Shown piece after piece: positions 42,835-49,721 of a stretch of 64,000 nucleotides of DNA. The stretch spans positions 3,906,001-3,970,000 of the forward strand of contig OZ257149.1 of the NCBI GenBank assembly GCA_965279085.1. Reading direction: 5' to 3'. The position numbers and the translations under genes were made by a program. Every line of letters starts with the position of its first letter. The stretch's first letter is position 1. A model generated the notes under the pieces. That model saw only the letters and a list, made by a program, of their open reading frames with translations, had not been told where the DNA came from and searched no databases. This DNA is from UBA7672 sp965279085 (GTDB lineage Bacteria; Pseudomonadota; Alphaproteobacteria; Caulobacterales; Hyphomonadaceae).

Positions 42835-43575
42835 TTGCCCGCAGAGAGCGCCAGATTGCTGGTCGTCGATGACGATGCGGGTCTTCGGGAGACCCTCGCC
42901 GACTTTTTCGAACTTGAAGGCTACCAAGTTGCCCAAGCCGCCAACGTGACCGAAGCGCGAAGAGCGCTAGCGGCAGGCGAGCCGGCTCTCGTTCTCTTGG
43001 ACATCAACATGCCCGGCGGCGATGGCCTGACCTTCGCGGGTGAGATCCGCAGCCGGTCGTCTCTGCCCATCATCATTCTTTCGGGCAAGGGCGCCATGGT
43101 CGATCGCGTGGTCGGTCTGGAGATCGGCGCCGACGACTACGTCGCAAAGCCGTTCGAGCTGAGGGAGTTGCTAGCCCGTGTCCGCGCTGTGCTGCGGCGC
43201 GTGCAGCCGGGTGCCGCGCCGTCTTCAGGTTCGGAGGATGGCGGGCGTGTTGCGCGTTTCGCCGGCTTTGCCTTTATGCCGGGCAGGCGCAGCCTCGTCT
43301 CAGCCACTGGCGAAACGATCGAGCTGACTGGAGCCGAGTTCAACCTGGTGGCGGCGCTCATTGATCGCGCGAACCGTGTGCTGACGCGCGATGCGATCGC
43401 GGATCTGACGCGCAAGGACGACTGGGAAGGATTCGACCGCAGCATCGACACGCTGGTCAGCCGGCTGCGAAAGAAGCTGTCGCCTCACGCCGATGCGGCT
43501 CAGCTGATCCAGACAGTGCGAGGCGAGGGTTATGTCCTGGCGGCGGAGATCAAGTGGTCAGGATCCGACCGCTAA
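42835..43575 (+). CDS. OmpR-family response regulator
   Basis: 246 residues from a TTG at 42835; no in-frame ATG lies upstream, and GGGATGG lies about eight bases before. Receiver domain 1-125 with VVDDD, phospho-acceptor in LVLLDINMPG, and KPFELRELLARVRAVLRR. The C-terminal winged helix is about 145-240 (LTGAEFNLVAALIDRANRVLTRDAI ... SIDTLVSRLRKKL), of OmpR/PhoB type. It is convergent with the heme-PAS hybrid kinase (four-base gap), which is its likely partner. It follows ccoS by 89 bases. Confidence 0.9.
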   Translation: MPAESARLLVVDDDAGLRETLADFFELEGYQVAQAANVTEARRALAAGEPALVLLDINMPGGDGLTFAGEIRSRSSLPIIILSGKGAMVDRVVGLEIGADDYVAKPFELRELLARVRAVLRRVQPGAAPSSGSEDGGRVARFAGFAFMPGRRSLVSATGETIELTGAEFNLVAALIDRANRVLTRDAIADLTRKDDWEGFDRSIDTLVSRLRKKLSPHADAAQLIQTVRGEGYVLAAEIKWSGSDR

Positions 43576-43579
43576 CCGG

Positions 43580-45199
43580 TCAGGCGTCGAGGACCGAACG
43601 CACCATCTGCGCAAGTTGCGTTCGCGTTGCGGGCTTCCCGAGGAATGGCCTCGTCGACATAGCGCCTGCCGTCGCCATGCGGGGCGAATAGCCCGAAGTC
43701 AGAACAAGCTTGATGGACGGGGCGATCTTCTCGATCTCGTCGGCAACCACATGTCCATCCATCCCTCCTGGCATGATGACGTCGATGAGCGCCAGCCTGA
43801 TGTCCGGTATGGTGCAGACCGCCTGGAGGGCGCTGGGCCCGTCAACGGCGATTCGAACCTTGTAGCCGAGGCTTTCGATCCGCGACACGGTGACAAGGCG
43901 TACGTCGGGATCGTCCTCGACGACAAGTATGAGTTCGCCCGCTCCGGCCGGCGTCGAGGTCTCCGAGCCGGCGTCAGTGGCCGCTTCCCCGCCGCTGGCG
44001 CGTGGAAAGAACAGGCTGACGCGCGTGCCGTGGCCGACTTCGCTGTAAAGCCGCGCATGTCCACCGATCTGCTTCATGAAGCCATAGACCATGCTGAGCC
44101 CGAGCCCGGTGCCGGCGCCGATCTCCTTCGTGGTGAAGAAGGGCTCAATCGCTCGCGCGCAAACCTCGGGTGACATGCCGGTGCCGGTATCCGAGACGGA
44201 CACGCGAATGTAATCGCCCGGAGGCGCCTCCTGCGGCGCCTGCATGTCCTCGTCGAAACGCACGGACCCGGTTTCGATTCTCAGCGTGCCGCCGGAGGGC
44301 ATGGCGTCTCGCGCGTTGACGGCGAGATTGAGGATGGCCGTTTCGAACTGATCGATATCGGTGTTGGCGACGCCGGCGTTCCGCGCCAGATTCATTTCCA
44401 ACGTGACGGCCTCTCCAATGGCCCGCTGGAGCAATTCGGACATGTCGTCGAGCGCGCCGTTGATGTCGGTAGCCTGTTCGCGCAACGGCTGTTTGCGGGC
44501 GAAGGCCAGCAGCCGGTGAGTGATCCGCGCGGCGCGTGTTGCCGCGTCCTGCGCCCGGGCAACCGCGCGACGTGCCGCGGGCGGCAGATCGACACCTGCG
44601 ATCATCTCGAGATTGCCGCTGATGACGCTGAGGATGTTGTTGAAGTCGTGCGCGATGCCTCCGGAGAGCTGCCCGATCGCGTCCAGCTTCTGGTGATGCA
44701 GGATCGTTTCCTCGGCCTGTTTCTTGTCGGTGAGGTCATAGATGATGCCGACGAAGATCCCTTGGTCGCCCGCCGTTGCTTCGCCGACTGACAGGTACAT
44801 CGGGAACACCGTCCCGTCGGACTTCATCCCCTTGAGTTCCCGTCCGATCCCGATGATGCGCCTGACGCCGGTCTCGCGATGGCGCGCCAGGTAGGTGTCG
44901 TGCTCCTCCTGAAAGGGCGAGGGCATCAACATCTTCACGTTCCGACCGACCAACTGGTCGCGAGGATAGCTGAACAGCCTCGTGCATGCGGGGTTCACGT
45001 AGTGAATGATCCCACGTGTATCGATGACGATCAGGCCGTCGACCATCGTCTCCGGCACGACAAGGAAGCGATTGTCGGAGAGCAGATCCTTCAAATTCGA
45101 TCCCGGCAGCTGGAATGTGTCGTCCAAGGCTACCGGACTCTGTCGGGTGACGCCAGACGAGTGGCTCGTGCCGGAAGGAGGGGTCGTCGTCGCGGTCAC
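43580..45199 (-). CDS. Hybrid histidine kinase with FixL-like heme-PAS domain
   Basis: 539 residues from a GTG at 45199 (GGGAGG upstream). PAS domain about 45-155 closely matches the FixL heme domain: HDTYLARHR with His100 at the proximal heme ligand position, IIGIGR with Arg120 at the distal position, and DGTVFPMYLSVGE. The H-box is GGIAHDFNN (His184). The ATPase domain has LNLAVNARDAM and DTGTGM, ending about 390. A receiver domain (about 410-535, Asp in ALIDVIMPG) makes it a hybrid. No transmembrane helix. Heme binding is inferred from these residues; it would sense O2 and drive the neighbouring regulators. Confidence 0.87.
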   Translation of the reverse strand: MTATTTPPSGTSHSSGVTRQSPVALDDTFQLPGSNLKDLLSDNRFLVVPETMVDGLIVIDTRGIIHYVNPACTRLFSYPRDQLVGRNVKMLMPSPFQEEHDTYLARHRETGVRRIIGIGRELKGMKSDGTVFPMYLSVGEATAGDQGIFVGIIYDLTDKKQAEETILHHQKLDAIGQLSGGIAHDFNNILSVISGNLEMIAGVDLPPAARRAVARAQDAATRAARITHRLLAFARKQPLREQATDINGALDDMSELLQRAIGEAVTLEMNLARNAGVANTDIDQFETAILNLAVNARDAMPSGGTLRIETGSVRFDEDMQAPQEAPPGDYIRVSVSDTGTGMSPEVCARAIEPFFTTKEIGAGTGLGLSMVYGFMKQIGGHARLYSEVGHGTRVSLFFPRASGGEAATDAGSETSTPAGAGELILVVEDDPDVRLVTVSRIESLGYKVRIAVDGPSALQAVCTIPDIRLALIDVIMPGGMDGHVVADEIEKIAPSIKLVLTSGYSPRMATAGAMSTRPFLGKPATRTQLAQMVRSVLDA

Positions 45200-45257
45200 C
45201 GAGGCCTCCCGCCATTCTGGGTGTGTCCAGTAGTGCTTTCTCGTAGTCCGAAAGCCT

Positions 45258-45271
45258 TTGACGTGGATCAG
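45258..45271. promoter_or_regulatory. FNR/FixK-like box (divergent)
   Basis: TTGAC-GTGG-ATCAG, centred 57.5 bases before the ATG at 45322 and 65.5 bases before the hybrid kinase start at 45199. The downstream genes on the plus strand are unknown small proteins. Confidence 0.55.
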
Positions 45272-45321
45272 ACCAGGGGATCCGCCACGCTGCTACGAAC
45301 GCCCCAGATCAGGAGGTGCCG

Positions 45322-45729
45322 ATGGCCTTACAGCAGATCATCATGAGGCTTGCCCGGAATCCCGGCTTTCCCGACGGTGACGCCTCTCAGGGCTACATCG
45401 TCATCGCGCCGCTCGATACGAGCGACCGCCTCGACGTCGATGAATGGCGCCAGCACCGCCAGCATTGCATCGTCACACGCTTCAAGCCCGGGCTCGATCG
45501 GGATGCGGACGGACTTCTGACCCACAACGGCTCGCACTGGTTCTTTCACTATGACGAAAAGCGCGAAGGCGAAGATGAGCCCGTCTATCGCTTGGGCGAC
45601 CACCGGCTGGGGCCAGGCGACTATGTGACGATCCACGAGAATGACGGCCAGTCGATGACATATCGCGTTACTCAGCGAACCCCATTCCACGGCCGCGCCG
45701 CCACTCATGCTCAAGGAGAGCTCAGGTGA
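45322..45729 (+). CDS. Unknown soluble protein in FixK-type operon
   Basis: 135 residues from the ATG at 45322 with AGGAGG five bases upstream. Rich in aromatic and charged residues: GYIVIAPLDTSDRLDVDEWRQHRQHC, NGSHWFFHYDEK, then YRLGDHRLGPGDYVTIHENDG, suggesting a compact beta-rich fold. No signal peptide, no recognised family. First gene of a run of small plus-strand genes starting 51 bases after a FixK-like box. Its TGA overlaps the next ATG. Confidence 0.65.
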   Translation: MALQQIIMRLARNPGFPDGDASQGYIVIAPLDTSDRLDVDEWRQHRQHCIVTRFKPGLDRDADGLLTHNGSHWFFHYDEKREGEDEPVYRLGDHRLGPGDYVTIHENDGQSMTYRVTQRTPFHGRAATHAQGELR

Positions 45730-45992
45730 TGAGACATGCGATGATAGTACTTTGCGCCACGCTCGCCTTCGCAGGCGCCGCCTGCACAGCGCGTTCGCCG
45801 GAGGAAGTCGCGGAAGCTCTCCGTCAGGCGACCGCGAATGCGCTTCACGTTGCCGACGCCAGCACCATCGAGGTCGTCGCCTCGGAGCAGAAGGCCTCGA
45901 AATGGGTGTGGAAGGCCAGGGCCGACGGCAAGAGTTACGATTGTGACGCCGACGACATGATGCGGCTGCCACAATGCCGCGCTGAAAGCTGA
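45729..45992 (+). CDS. Small lipoprotein, unknown
   Basis: 87 residues from the ATG at 45729 (TGATG overlap with the gene before; a GTG at 45726 is an alternative). The leader ends in a lipobox (FAGAAC). The mature part ends with a two-Cys segment (SYDCDADDMMRLPQC), so a disulphide is likely. Unrecognised family. Together with its neighbours it looks like part of an oxygen-regulated envelope cluster. Confidence 0.6.
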   Translation: MRHAMIVLCATLAFAGAACTARSPEEVAEALRQATANALHVADASTIEVVASEQKASKWVWKARADGKSYDCDADDMMRLPQCRAES

Positions 45993-46004
45993 CGGGAGAC
46001 TGTG

Positions 46005-46109
46005 ATGACAATTGAACAGATCATTCCGCTCGGCGTCGCCGGCGTCATGGTTCTCTTCGCTCTGGTGCTCGGCGGCGTTGCGCTGCTGTCGCGCGACGCG
46101 AAGAAGTAG
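46005..46109 (+). CDS. 34-residue single-TM microprotein
   Basis: MTIEQIIPLGVAGVMVLF starts a 34-residue protein with one transmembrane helix (about 6-28) and a basic cytoplasmic end (SRDAKK). GGGAGA lies about eight bases upstream of the ATG at 46005. The size and layout recall accessory microproteins such as CcoQ/CcoS or CydX, but there is no sequence match I can claim. Its position in a FixK-type operon with the preceding two genes supports a role at the respiratory membrane. Confidence 0.55.
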   Translation: MTIEQIIPLGVAGVMVLFALVLGGVALLSRDAKK

Positions 46110-46158
46110 AGGTTCGCCGGGCGACCGGCCCGGCTCGACGGTAGCACCGAATGGCCCG

Positions 46159-46611
46159 ATGCGTGTTTCAGTCCGCAGGCGCTTGACCTCCTTCCGTGTC
46201 GCGCTTGCCGCGCTGGGGTTGATGGTGGCAGCGGGCTGCGTTGCAATTCCTGTGGGAGGATCGGCGGAGCGTGGCGTCAGCGGCCATACAGCCGCTACGG
46301 AGGGTGGGGTTGTCGTGCGCACGCAGGTCATTCTGCGGGGCGCTGATGGCGCCTATGTCGGCCGAACCGAACACGCGGCCGACAGCGGGCCTTGGGACAC
46401 GTCCACAGCCGACGCAGCCACGAACCAGATCCTCGCAAGTGTCTCGGCGGAGTTCGGCCGCTACGCCCACGGCGTGATCGTCGGAGCATTCTATTCCGTT
46501 CGATTGTCGTGTGGCGGCGTCGTCCACATCTTCGAGCGTGGTCCACAGCGCCTGAAGCTCGGGCAGGCTGTGCGTGTGGAGCATGCGTTCACTGCAAGAA
46601 TTCTGGAGTGA
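46159..46611 (+). CDS. Outer-membrane-type lipoprotein, unknown
   Basis: 150 residues from the ATG at 46159. Arg-rich start, then ALAALGLMVAAGC lipobox (Cys about 27). The mature domain is beta-rich and Gly-rich: GGVVVRTQVILRGADGAYVG and, at the end, IFERGPQRLKLGQAVRVEHAF, which recalls the C-terminal strands of SlyB-like lipoproteins. The start lacks a strong ribosome site. Lies 49 bases after the microprotein. Confidence 0.55.
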   Translation: MRVSVRRRLTSFRVALAALGLMVAAGCVAIPVGGSAERGVSGHTAATEGGVVVRTQVILRGADGAYVGRTEHAADSGPWDTSTADAATNQILASVSAEFGRYAHGVIVGAFYSVRLSCGGVVHIFERGPQRLKLGQAVRVEHAFTARILE

Positions 46612-46634
46612 GTTCGCTTGGCTGGCCGTTCCCA

Positions 46635-46648
46635 TTGATCGTGATCAA
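46635..46648. promoter_or_regulatory. FNR/FixK-like box (perfect)
   Basis: TTGAT-CGTG-ATCAA, full consensus match. Centred 53.5 bases before the cytochrome c ATG at 46695. Confidence 0.78.
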
Positions 46649-46694
46649 GCGTCTCTTGCTTGCCTCAAGCATGCTGGGAGGCGGAGGATTGCGC

Positions 46695-47027
46695 ATGGTG
46701 ATCAAAGCAGTATGCCTTGCCACCTTTTTGGCGACGGGGTTTTCAAGCGGTTTGGCCAACGCCCAGGACGGCAATTCGGACAGGGGGCGTCTGCACGCCG
46801 AACGGCTATGCGCCGACTGCCATCAAATCGGGTTGTCGCCGGATCCGTGGATCGTTCTGGCCGGACCTCCTTTCGCCGCCGTTGCGAAGACTAAGGGGAT
46901 GACAGCGCTGGCGCTGGGCGTCTGGCTTCAGACCAGCCATCCGACAATGCCGAACATCATGCTTCAACCTGACACGCGCGCCGATATCATCGCGTACATC
47001 CTGGCGTTGAAAAAGAAGGAACAGTGA
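46695..47027 (+). CDS. Periplasmic single-heme cytochrome c
   Basis: 110 residues from the ATG at 46695 with GGAGG about seven bases upstream. Sec signal peptide about 1-23 (ending LANAQ). Heme site C39-A-D-C42-H43 with a Met in HPTMPNIM as likely sixth ligand. Unlike the lipoprotein family at 29.5-32.5 kb it appears to be soluble. A perfect FNR/FixK dyad drives it. Probably an electron carrier to the cbb3 oxidase. Confidence 0.84.
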   Translation: MVIKAVCLATFLATGFSSGLANAQDGNSDRGRLHAERLCADCHQIGLSPDPWIVLAGPPFAAVAKTKGMTALALGVWLQTSHPTMPNIMLQPDTRADIIAYILALKKKEQ

Positions 47028-47195
47028 TTACACGCAGGATGCCGTAAGCATGAGGCGCCAACACGTTCGAACGTCGCTCCAGCGACCTGCGGCTGGCGTT
47101 TCTCGCGACTGACGCCCACGCGCGCAGCTGACCTCGCCCTCCTGCATTCCTGTCCCAGGCGCCCAGACGTAGACCGAGAAGCCGGCGGACAAGAT

Positions 47196-47209
47196 TTGAT
47201 CCAGATCAA
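47196..47209. promoter_or_regulatory. FNR/FixK-like box (perfect)
   Basis: TTGAT-CCAG-ATCAA, full consensus match. Centred 62.5 bases before the cytochrome c ATG at 47265. Rightmost of the fourteen sites. Confidence 0.78.
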
Positions 47210-47264
47210 ACATCACTTGCCGATCCTGGATTGTCCTTCGCGACAGGCATCGAAGGAGGCGTAT

Positions 47265-47576
47265 ATGGTCAGGGTCTTGTTTCCTCTCATCGTCGCGGCG
47301 GTCGCCGCCCCGGCGTGGGCCGGCGAGGGCGATGTATCGCGTGGCGCGGCCTATGCGAATGCAATGTGTGCATCCTGCCACTCCATATCCGAAGACAAAT
47401 CGGCGTCACCGGTCGCTGCGGCGCCGCCGCTGCGGGATACGAAGGTCGTCTCGGGGGAGGCGCTCGCGAAATTCTTCAACACCACCCACCCAAGCACGTC
47501 GCGCCTCCTGAAGGACACGCAGGCTGATGACATCTTCTCCTTCATCGAGAGCCTCAAGGCGTCGCCTTCCGGATAA
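47265..47576 (+). CDS. Periplasmic single-heme cytochrome c
   Basis: 103 residues from the ATG at 47265 with AAGGAGG five bases upstream. Signal peptide about 1-19 (PAWA|G). Heme site C35-A-S-C38-H39. The usual MP motif is replaced: the likely sixth ligand region reads HPSTSRLL, so there is no obvious axial Met, which may mean a His or open coordination. Overlaps the downstream hydrolase by 50 bases. Confidence 0.82.
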   Translation: MVRVLFPLIVAAVAAPAWAGEGDVSRGAAYANAMCASCHSISEDKSASPVAAAPPLRDTKVVSGEALAKFFNTTHPSTSRLLKDTQADDIFSFIESLKASPSG

Positions 47577-48543
47577 GGCGATCGGCAGGCGTCGGTTCCT
47601 GTGGTTTGGTCTTGCGGGCGCCGGGATATTGGCGGCAGGCGGGCTGACCTGGAGCAGCTTTTCCAGCGCCGTGTCGGCCGCGCGCGAACACGTACGGGGA
47701 CGCAGCAAGATCTTCGCGAGCCGATTTGGCGACATGGAGTACGCCGAAGGGGGCGCCGGTGCGCCGGTTCTGATGATTCATGGGACAGGGGGCGGCTTCG
47801 ACCAGGGACTGGATTTCGCGAAACCGTTGGCCAACCGCTGGCGGATCGTTGCGCCATCGCGATTTGGATATCTGCGATCAGCCTTTCCCGATGATCCCTC
47901 GTCCGAAAGGCAGGCTGACGCCTTCGTCGATCTGCTCGACCACCTCGGGATTGATCGCGCGCCCATAATCGGCGGATCCGCCGGCGCACTTTCAGCCATG
48001 CAATTTGCCATCCGTCATCCTGATCGTTGCGCTGGGCTCGTGGCAATGGTGCCCGCTGCCTACGCGCCCGGGCGTCCGCCTGTAGATCCGCCGAACGCGC
48101 GGGCGCAGGCGATCATCGATCATTGTCTGCGGTCTGACTTCGCCTTCTGGCTGGGAATGACAATGAGTCAGGATGCCATGATCGGTGCGCTGCTCGCGAC
48201 CGATCCCAAGCTCGTGAGGGCGGCCGAACCGGCCGAAAGTGAGCGTGTGCGAGCGATTCTTCGTAACATCCTTCCCGTGAGCGAACGTTCGCAGGGGCTG
48301 CTGAACGACGCCAGGCTCGCTTACAACCCGGCGCCCATGCCTCTGGAACGCATACGCGCGCCAACTCTGGCGCTGTCGCTTGAAGACGACCGGTTCGAAA
48401 CGCTTGCGGCCGCCCGTCACATCGCCGCGACGGTTGCCGGCGCAAAGCTGGTGTCCTTTCCCACTGGCGGCCACATCTGGGTGGGACGCAATGCGGAGGT
48501 CTTTGCGGAAGTGGACCGATTTCTTTCGGGGCTTGAAACCTGA
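47527..48543 (+). CDS. Alpha/beta hydrolase with twin-arginine-like leader
   Basis: 338 residues from the ATG at 47527, inside the end of the cytochrome gene; a later start is possible. N-terminus GRRRFLWFGLAGAGILAAGG resembles a Tat leader or a membrane anchor. Oxyanion motif LMIHGTGGGFDQG, nucleophile elbow GGSAGALS, a DDRF acid region and a GGHIWVG histidine give a full triad. Substrate unknown. It is probably co-transcribed with the cytochrome from the box at 47196. Confidence 0.78.
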   Translation: MTSSPSSRASRRRLPDKAIGRRRFLWFGLAGAGILAAGGLTWSSFSSAVSAAREHVRGRSKIFASRFGDMEYAEGGAGAPVLMIHGTGGGFDQGLDFAKPLANRWRIVAPSRFGYLRSAFPDDPSSERQADAFVDLLDHLGIDRAPIIGGSAGALSAMQFAIRHPDRCAGLVAMVPAAYAPGRPPVDPPNARAQAIIDHCLRSDFAFWLGMTMSQDAMIGALLATDPKLVRAAEPAESERVRAILRNILPVSERSQGLLNDARLAYNPAPMPLERIRAPTLALSLEDDRFETLAAARHIAATVAGAKLVSFPTGGHIWVGRNAEVFAEVDRFLSGLET

Positions 48544-48958
48544 AACCTCAAAGGAGCGATCCGTGAGCGGGCTGGTCGTGCAGCTCTTTGCGATCCAGGT
48601 CGCTGTCCTCTGGTGCCAATTACCTTCAACGCGCTCATGCCGGCGTCGTCTTGCCGGACCAAGAAGTCAGCATCAACACGGGGCATCCCAGCGCACTGGC
48701 GTTCTGACAGGACTCACATTGAGCGACAGCTAATGGCCCGCTTCCGTTGCTGACGCATACGGCTGCACAACTTCACTGCTTGTCGGTCATGCACGCCAGT
48801 CACTGGCAGCTCCACCCAGCCAGTTGGAAGGAGATGCCGATCTAGACGCTCCAGAAATATCAACGAGCCTACCGCAGCCTTTCGGATGACGCCGCGCCAT
48901 CGGAAATGGCGCGTTACGAGATGGCGATTGATGCAAACATCGACGTTGCTCGGCATCG
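48544..48958. other. Intergenic region with remnants and a short repeat
   Basis: No intact gene. It carries TCTGACAGGACTCAC (48703-48717), which recurs at 51951-51965, and the start of a broken small reading frame (see 48834). The rest shows no terminator or gene that I can support. Confidence 0.5.
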
Positions 48959-49019
48959 CTACATGAAGTCGGACGGCCCGGTCTCGCGTGGCACTAATGC
49001 TTCGAGCGTGCTGAGATAA
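48834..49019 (+). pseudogene. Possible small gene interrupted by an amber codon
   Basis: An ATG at 48834, preceded by AAGGAG, is followed after two codons by TAG (48843-48845). The same frame then runs 57 codons to TAA (49017-49019) with protein-like composition (TLQKYQRAYRSLSDDAAPSE, then EMARYEMAIDANIDVARHR). An internal ATG near 48905 could still give ~38 residues. It overlaps the tail of the convergent methyltransferase-like gene, so chance cannot be excluded. Confidence 0.3.
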
Positions 49020-49699
49020 AGCCAGGTCTCCTTCGGTCGGCCGGACAGGTTTCCGACCTTGATCGGGCTCCGTGGTGCGCCTACCGCCACATGCAACAGT
49101 TCATTGCCTTCATTACCAAGAGCCGGCCGGTAAAGCGTCGCGTTGAAGCCCCTGTCTACCAAGGCGCTGGCCAGCTGCCAGGCCGGGATTTCGGGGCCGC
49201 AATTGTTGGCAAGGTTGAGCACCAGCGAGCCGTCGCCACCTACCACGCCAAGAGATTCGACAAGGCTTTCGGTTGTCGCGAACGCTTCGACGGCGCCCCG
49301 CTCGTCGCACGCATCAATGACAACCGCGTCGAATCTGTCCGGGCACGATCTGAGAAATTTTCCTGCGTCCTCGGTGATCCATCTGACTCGATTATCAAGC
49401 CCGAAATATCGTCGCGCAACGTCCTCCGCGACGGGGTCGATATCGACGACTGTGGTGTCAACGCCGCGGCGCGCCAGCATGGTTGCGAGGCTGCCGCCGC
49501 CGCCGCCAGGCATGAGCACGGTTCTGGCGCTTCCAACCAGCAGCTTGATTGCGTGCACATACCCGAAAAGGCTGGTTCCATCGGGTGTCGACATAGTCTG
49601 GACGCCGTCTCCGGTGCAGTAGAGGCGCGCGCCATCGCGGCGGCGTTCCATGATGCGGATTTCTCCGAAGCGCCCCTGCCTGCAGTCGATCTCCCTCAT
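48959..49699 (-). CDS. Spermidine-synthase-like SAM-fold protein
   Basis: 246 residues from the ATG at 49699 (GGAG upstream); the frame is open to 49801. Rossmann-type core with LMPGGGGGSLATMLARRGVDTTVVDIDP (motif I region), then a DAVVIDACDE segment, as in spermine/spermidine synthases and related methyltransferase-like proteins. The Gly-rich loop has five consecutive Gly. The catalytic Asp pair of true spermidine synthases is only partly kept, so polyamine synthesis is uncertain. Downstream of the SulP gene on the same strand, 22 bases apart. Confidence 0.75.
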   Translation of the reverse strand: MREIDCRQGRFGEIRIMERRRDGARLYCTGDGVQTMSTPDGTSLFGYVHAIKLLVGSARTVLMPGGGGGSLATMLARRGVDTTVVDIDPVAEDVARRYFGLDNRVRWITEDAGKFLRSCPDRFDAVVIDACDERGAVEAFATTESLVESLGVVGGDGSLVLNLANNCGPEIPAWQLASALVDRGFNATLYRPALGNEGNELLHVAVGAPRSPIKVGNLSGRPKETWLYLSTLEALVPRETGPSDFM

Positions 49700-49721
49700 C
49701 GCAACGATCTCCGGACTCTCA

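Noticed and set aside
48714..48956. 80-residue minus-strand frame in the intergenic gap
   Set aside because: No ribosome site, no protein-like pattern, and it overlaps the repeat and the broken plus-strand frame.
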